Of a stretch of 64,000 nucleotides of DNA, positions 37,482 to 50,200 are shown one piece after another (positions within the stretch are counted from its first letter, which is position 1; the number at the start of each line of letters is the position of its first letter). The notes under the pieces were generated by a model that made no database searches, had not been told where the DNA came from, and was given only the letters and a program-made list of their open reading frames with translations. Location: positions 1,674,001 to 1,738,000 of the forward strand of contig KV748183.1 of NCBI GenBank assembly GCA_001692895.1, given 5' to 3'. The position numbers were made by a program, and so were the translations under genes. The DNA is from Cenococcum geophilum 1.58 (taxonomy: Eukaryota; Ascomycota; Dothideomycetes; Gloniales; Gloniaceae).

Positions 37482-37486
37482 GTATA
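37482..37486. repeat. Target-site duplication GTATA (left) of G
   Basis: GTATA precedes the left LTR of G, and GTATA at 43831-43835 follows the right LTR. Confidence 0.9.
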
Positions 37487-37678
37487 TGTCACGGAACCCC
37501 ACCGCAGGGGCCTCCATAGGAGAGCCCCGTGCTCTCGTATACACCTCGCGTACAGCTTATGTCAGCTACGCGTAGGTATATCACCTCCTTACGCCCTTAA
37601 CCCTTACAATCGATCGCGCAACGTCTTATAGACTCCTTAAATACATACGTCTTATAGCTACTGCCCCGTCCTATAACA
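37487..37678 (+). repeat. G 5' LTR
   Basis: 192 bp, TGTCACGGAACC to CCTATAACA. About a dozen differences from the 3' LTR, all C/T or G/A. Includes 'gatcgcgc' and the inverted pair 'cgtacagctta'/'tcagctacgcg'. Confidence 0.92.
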
Positions 37679-39440
37679 TTACGTTGCGCCTTTTTACTAC
37701 TGACACCTAGCCTATAACTAATTCTACGTCTCTATAATACTACAGGCGCTGCTAGAAGTAGCGTACCTACGAGTTACCTTACTTTATACTTCTAAGGAAC
37801 CTATAATAGTAAGATAATATTCCTTACTAGCTATTATATTAAACCTAAAGAATAATCTAATACCTATACTTAACCTACGACGCCAATTAATCCTAGGAGA
37901 ATTTAATTTATTAGCCCTAGCCTTAACCCCTAAGGAGATAGACACCAATAATGTCTTATCTTTTATTAACTATATAACTACGGATAAGTAAGTAAAAGGG
38001 CTACTACCTATTAAAATCGAAATATAAGACGCTAAGACGTTTATAAAAATAGTAGCATAANAACCTAATAAATACTACCGCCTTNTATAGAACTACTANN
38101 TAAAGCTTATATAAGCTAAGATGCGTACTGCCTAAGATTATAATATTATCCAAGACCTATAAGCTTATAAGGCGCTCGCTGATAACACGCGTTAAGAAAC
38201 TAAAGACAACCTCTGCGTATCTAAACGCGACGTCTAATAGTTAAAGAAGGCTGAAATTGTACTTATTGCTACGGTCACTAAAAGAGAAGGCATAATTAAA
38301 TACCTATAATCTTAGCTTAATAAGCATATTCGTAATAACGCTAGATACCTCTCTACTGCATATAACGCTACTTAAGTCTTTACGCCCTTAGCAACTTTAC
38401 CTACTTAACACTTAATAAAGGGTTAGCGCTAAGCAGCCTTACCTAATAGGAACCCCTACTAAAGCAATAATGAAAGCTATAATAACCGAACCTAAGCTGC
38501 CACTGTAGGGTCTAATGCACGTTACCCTAATCCCCTAGTTTTTTAGGGAGACCGTAAAGAATATAGCTACTAAAAGATATAAATCTACAAGAAACTAACT
38601 TAGAGCGCCTGCCTTTTTTCTACGGAAGATACTAAGATTAGCTATATTATCGGGCGAATAAAGGGTATACTATTTAATAGACTTTTCGCCTAATAGGAGA
38701 CCAATAGCCCCTAAAAGTGGCAGTCCTACTAAGAAGTCCTTAATAATCTTAACCTAATGTACCGCGATTATAACCTACTAGCCACCAACCGAGCTAAACT
38801 ACGTGCCCTAAAGATAAGCCCTACCGAATTATTTAATAAGTTCTATATTAAATTCTAGGAATATACTAGAGCCCTCGCCTAAGACAATACTAAAAACTAG
38901 GAAGATCTCCTTAAAAAAGTCACTTATTGCCTTAGTTACGCAGCCGCTAGCTATAACTATAATAATGTTTATAATATAGTAGCAGCCATACAGAAGATTA
39001 AACGACGACTAAATTAGATCGCTACTGTAAACCCTTACCCAAAGACCTCCCTATAGAAGCCCTCCGGACCTACTAAACTACTAATACCTACTACCCTAAG
39101 CAATACTACTGGTCCTAATATCGACCTTTCTATACCAACCTTTTTGTAAAAGCTACTAGATGGAGAACGTAAGCTACTCTGGAAGCTAAAGCGTTGCTAT
39201 AGATATTATTAAGAAGGCTATTATAGCTATAGCCTAAACTGCCTAATAGCTAGGTTTAGCAGCCGCCGCCTAATACCTAACCTAGTACCTTAAACACTAA
39301 ATACGTCACTATATACTACTACCATATAAGACGAAGACGTAGTAATAGTAGTAGAGTTAGATATAGAAACGAAAAACGCTAAGTCCTAGCCCTAAGTTAC
39401 AGGTTGGGACGCCCTAATAATAAGGGGATCTATATATTGG
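37679..39440 (+). pseudogene. G gag, degraded
   Basis: Plus-strand frame after a 5' leader (37679-37880). A central capsid-like region covers about 38550-39000, and a zinc knuckle lies at about 39190-39240 ('CYRYYXEGYYSYSLNC', X is an in-frame stop; a C-x2-C-x4-H-x4-C knuckle is expected). An acidic stretch follows before the protease. Ns at 38061, 38085 and 38099-38100. Stops throughout; not functional. Confidence 0.78.
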
Positions 39441-42400
39441 CCTACTTAATAGATAACTTAATAAAGATAAATAGACGGAAATAGATAGTTTTACCCGTAA
39501 TAGGAACTACTGCCAAAAAACAATATAAAAGCCGTTTTATAATTAATTGCGGAACTACTAATAAATTTATAGATACCTAATTCGTATATACTTATAACCT
39601 ACCTACCTTACCCCTTACTAAAGCCCGCGCCCTATAACTCGCCGACGGTAGTTATACCGCATAGAAGATTACCTATATAGTATAACTCTACTTAGATATA
39701 AATAGGCACCAAGAAAAACTCTAGGCCTATGTTATACTACTTGCTAACTACCCTATTATCCTTAAAATAAACTAGCTTAAATAACACAACCCTACTATTA
39801 ACTGGAAAAAGAGAGAAGTAACCTTTAACTCTAAATACTATAAAGAGACCTACCTAGGATATAGCCTAGCCGCCTCTATTTACTCCCTAGGATACTAACC
39901 TAAGGAACCCCTTATTACCCTACCTATAACTAACTGCTACTATATAAGTGCCGCGGCCTTTTACCGCATAGCATATAGGAAAGGCTAGACCGTTACCGCA
40001 GCTTCCTAATTATAACTATATAAGCTTAATAAAGAATAGGACTACGTCTTCTATAGTAACAGGATAGATATAGTTAACCTCTTAGAAAACGATGCCCCTA
40101 TAGAACTCTACGGACTTTTACCTTTAGACTTTAAGAAGTTTATAAAGCTTAAAAAAGGACTTACCAATGAGGAACTCCGTAAGCTCCTCCCTAAGAGGTA
40201 CTATGACTTTATTAATATGTGCTTATAAAAGAGCGTAGATATACTCCCCCTATATTAACCTAATAATTATACCATTAATATTAAATAAGGAAAAACGCTA
40301 CTCTATAAGAGACCCTATCTAATATTAAAAGACGAACTTCTAGTTATTAAAAAGTATATTAACAAGCACCTTAACAAAGGGTTTATTCGCCCTAGCATAT
40401 CCCTAGTAGCCGCCCCTATCCTCCTTACTAAGAAGCTAGGAGGAGGTATTTAATTCTACGTTAACTATAGAGGACTTAACGCTATTACAATTAAGAATTA
40501 ATACCCTATACCGCTTATATATAAGACTCTTAAGCGGCTTAGCTAAGCCAAAATCTATACCAAGCTTAATATTATTGCCGCCTTTAACCGCCTCCAAATA
40601 CGAGAAGGTAATAAATAGAAAACCGCATTTGCATTACGCTTTAGCCAATTTAAATATACTATTATACCCTTTAGCGTATATAACGGCCCAGGCAGCTTCT
40701 AAAGCTATATTAATAACGCTTTACGGGACTACCTTAATAACTTCTGCTCTGCGTACCTAGATAATATACTTATTTATAGCAATAACCCTTCTAAGCATAC
40801 TGAGCACGTTTAAAAGGTCCTATAGCGCCTTAGGGACGTAGGACTTTATATTAATTTAAAGAAGTACAAATTCTTAGTTATAGAAGTAAAATACCTTAAA
40901 CTAATTATTACTATTAAGGGTATCCGTATAGACCCTAAAAAGGTACGTATAATTACCGAATAGTAAACCCCTAACTGTATTAAAGACGTATAAGCTTTCC
41001 TTAGTTTCGCTAACTTTTATTAAAAATTTATATATAACTTCTTAGGTGTTATAGTACTACTTATAGCAATAATATAAACAAAGGGCCTTTTTATAAAAGG
41101 AAGAAAAATACATCTACGTTTTATCTAGACGCCTAAATACAAGAAGGCGTTCTAAGACCTTAAAGATGCTTTTACTAAAGCACCTATTCTAGCTCACTTT
41201 ATACTAGGACGATAACTCTATTTTAAGACTAACTTCTTAAACCACGTTAACGCAGGCATCCTTTCCTAAATAGGCGATAACGGTTTCCTCTACCTAGTCG
41301 CATTCTATTTATCTAAGCTTATACTATAAGAATATAACTATAAGATCTATAATAAGGAACTTCTNNNNATTATATAAGCGTTTAAGNAATTCNNNNNNNA
41401 ACTCTNCTTAGNANAACNTAANTAGCNAACTAAAGTNCTTANNGATTATTGCAACCTTAAGTACTTTATAACTATAAAATAGCTAAACTAACGCCAAGTA
41501 CGCTAGAACGAGTTCCTCTCTAGTTTTAACTTTAAAATTGTATATAGGCTAGGAGTATAAGGTACTAAGCCTAATAGCCTAACACGCCGCTTATAAAACC
41601 TTCCTTAGTTTAAAGATAACCCCTACAACTAGTTCCAATAATAGATGATCCTAAAAGCACGGAATTTGGCCCTAGGTATGCTACTTATAATAAAGCTAAC
41701 TGTACCTTAGCTCTATACTATAGAACTAGAATTACCTCCCGAAATTAATAAGCTTATTACTATAGCATATAACACCTCTATTAACCTATTATTATATTAA
41801 CTTATTGCCGCAAAGACCGCCGGCGCCTATACACTACCAACTAAACTCTAAAGCTTAGGCTAGATTAATATGGCAGCCTTAAAAGTAAAAGAGAATAGGC
41901 TCTATTATAGAGGCCGTCTATTTATCCCTAACTTAGAAAATCTATAACGGCAACTAATCTAAATGGCCTACGACCTCCGATTAAGCGGCCACCTAGGTAA
42001 AAGAGGAACCTATAAGCTTCTTAGCCAATACTACTTCTGGCCTAAAATAATAGACTTAGTTAAACGCTTTATAGGCGCCTGCTATAGTTATAAGCGCGCT
42101 AAGGCCTTTAATATAAAGTACTAAGGACTACTGTACCCTCTACTAGTACCTATACAACAATAGGCAGATATCGCTATAGATTTTATTATTAACCTACTAC
42201 CCTATAAGCGATATGGCCGTACCTATAAGAACATCCTTATAATAATATACCGACTTATAAAAGAGCGCCACTACGTCCTAACTAAAGGCGTAGCCGTTAA
42301 CGACGTCACTAACGCCTTTCTCCGCGAAATCTACCGATTACATGGGTTACCTAACTCGATTACGTCCAACTAAGGCATATAGTTCGGCTCTGATGTATAG

Positions 42401-43600
42401 AGACGAATCTACCAACGCCTTAGCATCTGCGTTAAGATGTCTACATCCTTCTACTATAAAACTACTGGGCAACTAGAAAATACTAATGCTAGCATAAAAG
42501 CGTACCTATGATAGGTAGTCGCCTATAGTTAAGATAACTAGGTAGATTACCTCCTACTAGGTAAATTCGCAGCGAATAACTACGTCTTAACTACTATAGG
42601 ACTTACCCCGTTCTTTGCGAATAAGGAATATTACCCCCAATCTAGCATAGAACCACCAGAACCTATTAATAAGAAACTGCTATATAGAAAACGCCTTAAG
42701 ATGCTACTTACCGACCAGCATATAGACCATATAAAAAATCTACTTAACTACTATAAGGGAGAAATGGCCTAGGCTTAAGTAAAGTAGGCTTACTTTGCTA
42801 ACCGTTATAAAACGCCACTACCGGAGATACGTGTTGGCAACTAGGTATAGCTAGATATACGCAATATCTCTATATAGAGGCCTATAAAGTTACTTAATTA
42901 TAAGAACCTTAGCCCCTACCTAATTAAATAAGTTATTAATAGGGGAGCCGTATACGAGCTAGAGCTCCCGCCTGCCCTAGCCACCCGCGGGATATAGCCT
43001 ATATTTTACCTATAGCTACTATACCTTTACTAGCCTAACCCCTTACCGGGGCAGATATAGCCTAAACCCCTACTAGTACTAATCTAAGACGAGAACAAAG
43101 ACAAGAACTACAAGGAGTGGACCATTAAACGAATTATTAACTCTAAATACTTTAGTAAAGGTAGAGGACGATAGCTCTACTATAAAGCTATATACACAGG
43201 ATTCGATATAGATTAGCTAGAATGGCAACTATAGGAAGACTTTAAAAATGTAAAGGATCTAATTAGCGACTTTTACTACGCGAACCTATAGAAACTAGGC
43301 CTAAGCAGAGATTTTATACCTAATCCTCTATAGGAGCCCTTATAGAGTTAAACTGTTATATATTACTACGTAGGGGCAAATTACCGTTAAATTGCTGTTA
43401 GATTGTGGTAAAGTGCGATCACGTAACCGGAATATTGTTAAGATGTCTAGGAACTTTAACTAGCGGTTAAAGTTATCTAATTGGTCGGATTCTTAGATGC
43501 TAAGCTATATTATATAACGTTGTTTTAAGCCTTTAGCGATACCCCCCTTTCTTCTTTTCTATACCCTAAGTGTCCCTTCTATATATATATAGTAACCATA
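39441..43600 (+). pseudogene. G pol: protease, RT, RNase H, integrase, chromodomain; degraded
   Basis: The protease is near 39535-39590 ('RFIINCGTTNKFIDT', active-site Asp changed to Asn). RT runs about 40290-41060 with 'LNKGFIRPSIS', 'NYRGLNAITIKN' and '[11 protein letters not shown]' (40751-40783; YLDD changed to YLDN). RNase H follows (about 41140-41400, with N runs). The integrase has a zinc domain (about 42030-42110), 'IDFIINLLP' (about 42177) and 'FFANKEYYP' (about 42610). A C-terminal chromodomain with 'EWTIKRIINSKYF' lies at about 43115-43300. This domain order and the C-terminal chromodomain define a chromovirus-type Gypsy. Internal open frames such as 40575-40760 are out of frame with pol. 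Confidence 0.88.
41365..41450. other. Cluster of ambiguous bases (N) in G RNase H
   Basis: About 20 Ns scattered among called bases. Other clusters lie at 20372-20410, 21089-21127, 26427-26470 and 46715-46765. All fall in repeats present in more than one copy, which suggests mixed reads rather than physical gaps. Confidence 0.7.
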
Positions 43601-43638
43601 GCGTCGCCGGAGCTCCGCCTCTATAGGAGGGGGGGTAG

Positions 43639-43830
43639 TGTTACGGAACCCCACCGCAGGGGCCTCTATAGGAGAGCCCCGTGCTCTCGCGTACACCTCG
43701 CGTACAGCTTATGTCAGCTACGCGTAGGTATATCACCTCCTTACGCCCTTAACCCTTACGATCGATCGCGCAACGTCTTGTAGACTCCTCGAATACATAC
43801 GTCTTGTAGCCACTACCCTGTCCCGTAACA
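43639..43830 (+). repeat. G 3' LTR
   Basis: 192 bp, TGTTACGGAACC to CCCGTAACA. It keeps more CpG and CpA than the 5' LTR, so the 5' copy has taken more RIP-type changes. Confidence 0.92.
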
Positions 43831-46800
43831 GTATATATATATATAGTATCTAGTAGAAGTCTAGGGGTTAGGAGATTTAATACTTTAACTAGGAAGATTC
43901 CTTATAGAAGAATACTTAGATAAATAATAGTAGTGGGAATGCCTAAAGAATACGTATCTATAGTATATTGAGGATAAAAAATAAACTAGACACTGGCTAA
44001 AGAGCGAGCTAAGTATAATAGGATTAAGTAGCTAATAGTTAAGAAAAGTAGAGGCCTATAGAACTAGAGGGAGCTAGTAGTAGAGCTTTAAACCCTTAAA
44101 GGAATTTAAGAATAACACCTAAATTTATAAGTTAAATAGTAAGATTAGCAGTTTAAAGCACTAATAGATAGTAGAGCAATAAGAAACTATATTTTACTAG
44201 CAGTAGTTAAAAAAAAATAGGATTACCTTATAGATAGAAGGAACAACCTTACCTATTAGTTATAATTTTAGAAGATCTAATAACCTATAAAGGAGGGATT
44301 ATTAACCTTAAAACAGGACCTATTTAGATAACTATTAAAGGAAGATAAATTAAGATATCTTTTAATATTCTACTATTAGGACGGAATAAGGCAGTATTAA
44401 AAATGCCTTAGTTATAGGAATATAATTTAAAGATTAATTAGATTATAGGCAAGGTTAATATTAGGGATACTTAATAACGTAAAATGTAATAGCAAACTAA
44501 GTTAGTATAGTACTAAGTTAGAGTGATATATAAAGAGACTAAGCGAGGCTTAAGTTATATACTAAAGAGATATTATAAATATAGCAAGAAACTATAGAGC
44601 CTAGAAAGTAAAAAGCTAGTAGATTATATAGTATAGGACTATAAGATAGAGTTAGAACTAGGAATAAGTCTAAGGTTCTTTCTAACCTATAAGCTTACTT
44701 AAGAGGAGTTAAGAGCACTTAAAGAGTTTATATAAGAAAATCTATAAAAGGGATATATTAGACTATTACAGTTATTAGCGGAATATCTAGTATTATTTAT
44801 ACTAAAGAAGAACGGAACACTTAGGCTATATATTAACTATAGATAGTTAAATAGCATTACTTAAAAGGATAGGTATCCTTTACCCTTAATTAGTGAAATC
44901 TAGAATTAGATAGGTAATATATAAATCTTTATAAAGATAGATTTAAGATGGGCATACTATGAGATTAGAATTAAGGAAGGCAATAAATAAAAGGCGGCCT
45001 TTAGGTTAAAGGAAGAACTATATAAGCTATTAGTTATATAATTTAGGTTAATAAATATACTAGTAACATTTTAGAAATGAATTAATAGTGTATTAGGAGA
45101 ATACCTTAATAAGTTTATTATAGTATATCTTAATAACATTATTATCTACTTAATAACTAAGGAAGAATATAAGGAGTATGTTAAATAGGTCTTAAGGAGA
45201 CTATAAAAAGAATAGATGCTAGTAGCAATTAAGAAATACGAGTTCTTTACTAAGAAGACCAATTTTGTTAAATTTATTATTAAACTAGGTTATATTAGTA
45301 TAGACCTAAAGAAGATTAAAGCTATAGTAAGTTAGTAAAAACCGGAAAATATAACGCAGTTAAGGTTATTTTTAGGGTTTTATAACTACTATAAAAGGTT
45401 TATAGCATAATAGCTAAAGAATATTAAACCCTTTACTAGGCTTACTAAAAAGGAGGAACTATAGGCATAGGGAGATAAACAGAGGAAGTTATTTAAAGAA
45501 CTTAAGGAGCTATTTACCTAAAAGCTAATTTTTAAGATCTATTAACTAGGACTAGATATGATTATAAAAACGGATATATTAGACTATATACTAGGAGTAT
45601 ATTTGCTATAAAGGTATAAGGACGTATAGCATCTAGTAGTATACTATAGTTAAAAAATAACACTACTAGAGTTAAACTATAACATCTATAATAAAGAGTT
45701 ATTAAATATAGTTACAGTACTTAAGGAATAGAGAGTATTTTTATAAAGTGTAGAAAAATTATTTATAGTTAAGATAGATTATAAGAACCTAACGGGGTTT
45801 CTAATAATAAAAGAACTTAATTAAAGATAAGTTAGATAGGTAGAGATACTTATAGAATACCATTTTAAAATTTAGTATACTAAAGAAACTAAAAATGCAA
45901 GAGTATATGCACTTAGTAGAAAGACTAAATTATAAAATAATAAGAAACTATTAGGAGTAATACTACGCAGAGATAAGGACGGATTAATTAGATATAATTA
46001 CCCTAAGCTAGCAGCAATTTAAAAGGACATATAACTAGAAAGAGTCTATAAGACACTAAAAAGCTTTTAGGCGTAAAGAATTTTAAAAGTATAGCTAGAA
46101 GATCTATAGATAGATATATACAAAAATTAAGAAGCAAAGTATATCCTAAAGAGTATAGTAGAGTATTTTATAGAAGATTTCTATAAGGGAATAACTTAAG
46201 GACATAACAGAGTAATAGGCTTAGTATTAAGACTTTAGAAAGAATATATTATTAACAAAATCTAGAGTATAGCTAAAAAAAGTAATAAAAGAGTATCTAG
46301 ATTGCTAAAGAAATAAACTAATAAGGGATAGGCTATACAAAGGACTATAACTTATTAAAATACTAAAGAGACTATAGGAGGTTATATTATGGGACTTTAT
46401 TATTAAGTTACTAAAGTTAAGAGATTTTATTACCGGATAGAAGTATAATATAATCCTTATAATAGTAGATAAGTTAACTAAATAGGGCTACTTTATAGCA
46501 TATATAGAGGAAATCTTAGCAGAAGATATTACTAAAATTTATATTAAAGAAGTATTTATAAGATATAAAGCATTAAGTAAGATTATATTAGATAAAGATC
46601 TAAGATTTATAGCAGTATTTTAGGAGGTATTTTTAGCGGAACAAAAAGTTAGAGCAGTAACTTTTACTATATATTATCCGCAAACAGACGGTTAAATAGA
46701 AAGATTAAATTAGANNCTAGAATAGTATNTAAGATATTATATTAATTANNNATAGAATANTTANGTATTATTATTACTAGTTATATAGTTTATATATAAT

Positions 46801-48152
46801 ATAACACTATAAAAAGGGATAGGTATATTACTATTTAAGGCAAATTATAGATATAAGCTAAGAATATTATTATCACTATAGCAAGTAAAGAAAATAAGTA
46901 GTATAGTTAAAAAAAGAATAAAGATACTAATAAATCTTTATATAAACCTTATAGATTTAGTAAAAAAGGTATAAGAAAGAATAAAAAAGTACTATAACGC
47001 TAAGAGATCTAAAGAACTAAATCTTAAGGAGGGAGACAAAGTATAGCTACTATATAAAAATTTTAAAAGTTAATAACTAAGTAAGAAGTTAAACTATATT
47101 AGACTAGGACCTTTTAAAATTATATAGAGGATTTTACTAGTTATATTTAAGTTAAACCTACTAGCTAAAATAAAGATCTACCCTATATAGCATATTATAA
47201 TATTAGAGCTAGTATACGGGAATATTAAGCTACTAGTCTATAAGGTAGACACGTATAGAGAATAGGAAGAAGATAAATAGTAAGTTTTAAAGATTATTAG
47301 TTATAAGGACATTAATAATAAAATATAGTATAAGGTTAAGTAGATAGGCTATAATAAGACTACCTAGGAGCTACTAGAGAATCTAAAAAATGCTATAAAA
47401 AAGGTATAGGAGTATTAAAAGAAATTAGGTTAGGCAGTATTAATAAAAAAGGATTACTAAAGAATAAGTCACCTAAGGGGAACTTAGGAGAAGTAGTTAC
47501 TAAACTACTTAGATCTATTTTCTTCTTAGTTAGAGAAAAATCTATTTTTTTATTACTAAGTTTCTATAAACCTTATTTTGTAAGTTTCTACTCTTTAGAA
47601 TAAACCTTTTTATAAACCTTTTTAAAACGAAGTAACTAAGCAAACACTATAATATAAGCCTTTAGGGCCTTCTACTCTATATTACGGGAACGTTTTAACT
47701 TAGTAAGGGCTTAAGATAGTTTACTATCTAGCTATATAGCAGTAGATTAAATATAAGACCCTAAGATAAATTAATTAGGGGACTAGACAACTATTAAGAA
47801 AAATAGAATATATATATTTAGCATTAAAGACAGAGCGAACGTTATAGAATAAATAAATATTTACTTTAGTGCACTTTAAATAAGAGGATAGTTATTATAA
47901 AGATGGACTTACTAATATAATATAAACTAACCCCTTTTTTAAGCAATAAGAATATAGAGATAGTATAATCTTACTAAGAGATAATATCGCAGTAACAGTA
48001 TAAGCATAACGTTGCGCTTATGAAGAAAAAGGAATTTTAGGTATAATAAGTAATAATATTAACTAAATTAATTAGATGGATATTATACCTCTAGTAAACA
48101 ACTTAAAGATATTAAGAGTCTTTAAGGATAAAGATAAAGAGGAGGGGGATAG
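43831..48152 (+). pseudogene. F pol: protease, RT, RNase H, integrase, chromodomain; degraded
   Basis: Resumes after the GTATA duplication of G. The protease is at about 44155-44200 ('ALIDSRAIRNYI', DSG changed to DSR). RT runs about 44690-45350 with 'LRLYINYR' and 'VYLNNIIIYL' (45126-45152), where the catalytic YLDD is YLNN. RNase H follows (about 45550-45800, 'YNIYNKELL'). The integrase zinc domain and core run about 46100-46900, with the 'PQTDG' region at about 46680. A C-terminal chromodomain-like end lies at about 47290-47420. The Asp-to-Asn changes and stops fit RIP on the template strand. N clusters occur at 46715-46765. Confidence 0.85.
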
Positions 48153-48571
48153 TATTATAAACGCTTTAAGTATAATATTATAACTACTAGGAAAGGAGTT
48201 AAAAGAAGCTAGTTAGTTAATTTAGGTACGGTCTAAGATGGAACCGCTAGAGCTATATAATGAGGATTAGTAACTAAGGTTATATAATATTATACGCAGT
48301 ATACGCAGAGTATGTGGGAAACGTATGTATAATACGTATAATACGTATATTACGTATAAGGAGAATTTCTTAGGAGTATGGTTGTATATTTAAAGGACTA
48401 CAGTCCCTATCTAAATAGTTCTCTTCTTTATAATAAATCTTAGAATATAATTAGAGTTAATCTGTTAGGCAACTACTCTACCAGTTATGTTTACATTGTT
48501 GACTATTTTATACCTATATACCTAGCCTATTAATAAGTCTACCATAATATTTCCTACAAGGCTTCGTTATA
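48153..48571 (+). repeat. F 3' LTR
   Basis: 419 bp, TATTATAAACGC to GGCTTCGTTATA. It is partner of the 5' LTR and follows the polypurine tract. Confidence 0.88.
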
Positions 48572-48927
48572 ATTAGATAATTAGATAATAAAATAGCAGC
48601 TAATAGAGCTTTAATTAAAGCTGTAAGAGGGCTTATAACCTGTTAGGGTACTAAGCAGGCTAATGGAATGATATATATAATACTCTATAAGGAAGAATCT
48701 TAGGGGGTTAAAGACCCTGAGAAGGTATCTATATAATGGCCCGCGCGCTATTACGTGACCTAACACGTGACATGCTGTAGAGCTTAAAGAGACTGTCTAA
48801 GTACCCCCCTCTACTAATAAAAAGTCGTTAGATTTACCGAATAACACCCTTATAGAGCCTCCATATTGAATATAGAGCTGCAACCAAATATGCCCTTAGC
48901 TTTTTAGCTTTGATTTCCATTAATAAC
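48572..48927. other. Unassigned spacer between F and the NLR-like remnant
   Basis: About 350 bp, less AT-rich than the elements, with 'acgtgacctaacacgtgaca' near 48752. No frame recognised. If F inserted into the RecQ-like gene, the missing upstream part of that gene could begin here, but I could not read helicase sequence in it. Confidence 0.4.
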
Positions 48928-49790
48928 AAATGCCCGATCCTCTTGGCGTTGCTACTGGTATTATTAGCGTCTGTCCTAGCCCTATAAGGTATACGACTTC
49001 TTCTAAACGACCTAAAAGAAGATTGCTAATGCCCCTAAAGCTGTTAAAAGCCTAAAAGAGGATCTAATCTTGTTTAATCTGGCTCTTTAATTACCGTAAG
49101 CCGTAAAAGATTCCAAGTAGGAGTTACTTGGTGAAACAATAGCTAACTGGTTAAAGGCAGCGATTAGCAGTTTGCACTAAGGCTTATAGTATACTCTGTA
49201 ACAACCTAAAGCACTAGACCAGATATTCTGCAGAAGGGAAGCTGTTATAGCAGAATAGAGCCAACGTTGGCTTCTTTAAGGAGCGTTAAATAAAGGCCAT
49301 GTTTAAGCAACTCTAAACCTGCAAGACCACTTTTAACTCGGTAGTTGGTAAAGTGACTTTATATGTTTTTATGATTAAGTTCTCGCCAGAACGAATATGC
49401 TAACTATAGTTATATAGATATTAACTCTATCCGCTATGCCCATATTTCCAAGGAGATAAGAAGAGAATTTTATTAAATACTTAAGCTATTACGTTAACAG
49501 ACAGACAGTTGGTAGAAGTGGAGAATGCCTTAGGAGAGATACGTCTTAGTAGTTTTGGGCCTAAAGAGGAACCGAATAAGTAGGGTAGAACTAATGCTGT
49601 TAAGCAAATTAAAGCGGAATAGGCTGCACTTGGCTCTTTGGAAAGTGCTTAAAGAGCTACTATTAAAGGTATAAGAGGAGGGTATAGCAAAGGCTGCGAG
49701 CGAAAGCCAGAATTGTTCTACAGAAGTAACTTTTGGAGATAATAATAGCAGCATTTAGATAGGGATCTGCTGAGATCTATAACTACGACC
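48928..49790 (+). pseudogene. Fungal STAND/NLR N-terminal domain remnant
   Basis: Starts with ATG and 'MPDPLGVATGIISV', the typical opening of fungal N-terminal domains found on NACHT/NB-ARC (STAND) proteins. After a frame shift it continues with 'NAPKAVKSLKEDLILFNLAL' (about 49030-49090), 'AMFKQL' and 'TCKTTFNSVVGKVTLYVFMI' (about 49318-49377), and a block 'ERYVLVVLGLKRN' (about 49535-49575). The series resembles the helix-rich N-terminal signalling domain that precedes NACHT in such proteins. It is broken by stops and at least two frame shifts. This is the first of several NLR-type pieces up to 59035; whether they were one gene is not certain. Confidence 0.6.
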
Positions 49791-50200
49791 TCTATTAAAA
49801 CTTACGCTTAACCCTATAAAGCCTTAATTATTTCCCCTTAAAACCTTTTTGATGGTGTTAGTGGCATTTCTGTATATAGATTGCTTTTTAATATACCTAA
49901 TCGCATAGGGTAGTATAAAGCTTAGCCTAACCGGCTCTATTATGGCTGTGCTAACTTAGAACCCTCCGTTGCCCTTTATATACCCTTTTGCCCACTAGCC
50001 TGTAAAGTTTGCCCTTTAATATCTAATTCCGTTATAATATAAGATAAGATGATAACCTAAGCTAAACTAGGCTTACTGTCCCTAAAAGTGACTACCGATT
50101 CTTTGGAAACCCCTAGGTGACTACGCTGTCTTCTTTTATTAACTTTTGGCATTACGTCCTACTTATTAGTATAAAGCTTTAGTAATAGGCTTTGATAAGT
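49791..50200. other. Unassigned stretch
   Basis: About 410 bp with no readable frame of note, between the N-terminal domain remnant and the zinc-finger segment. Possibly 3' or linker sequence. Confidence 0.4.

Larger units (their letters stand above)
35109..37486 (+). pseudogene. F gag region, degraded
   Basis: A plus-strand gag-like frame from about 35150. It includes 'LPLIKRFLGKKLKLKGFL' (about 35340-35400) and 'GLFLTGRALKWFMPYL' (about 35470-35520), typical of Gypsy capsid. A degraded zinc knuckle follows near 36150-36180 ('INYGKXGYYIKDY', X is an in-frame stop). Between 36655 and 36870 there are tandem 'gacttttaagataaaataag' repeats in the frame. The part after 36950 includes 'KNLKEKNWKYLVRIY' (about 37400-37450), just before the G insertion point. 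Stops are abundant; an N lies at 37332. Confidence 0.75.
37487..43830 (+). mobile_element. Ty3/Gypsy retrotransposon G, full length (6.34 kb), nested in F
   Basis: Identical-length 192-bp LTRs flanked by GTATA duplications. Gag-pol is on the plus strand, with a polypurine tract 'ctataggagggggggtag' ending at 43638. It is the least rearranged element in the window: all domains are in order, interrupted only by point-mutation stops. It inserted between the gag and protease parts of F. Confidence 0.94.
34689..48571 (+). mobile_element. Ty3/Gypsy retrotransposon F, full length, containing element G
   Basis: Two matching LTRs (34689-35108 and 48153-48571) in direct orientation. The gag-pol between them is on the plus strand and is interrupted by G at 37487-43830. 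A purine-rich tract 'aaagaggagggggatag' just before the right LTR fits a polypurine tract. Without G the element is about 7.5 kb. The immediate flanks (ACTTC and ATTAG) do not match, so no target duplication is visible. Confidence 0.9.

Noticed and set aside
40575..40760. Small plus-strand open frame inside G
   Set aside because: It is out of frame with the reverse transcriptase, whose motifs lie in another register across the same bases.
43840..43856. TA-rich tract 'tatatatatatatag' as a promoter or origin
   Set aside because: Such tracts are common in RIP-mutated DNA. It directly follows the GTATA duplication and carries no other signal.
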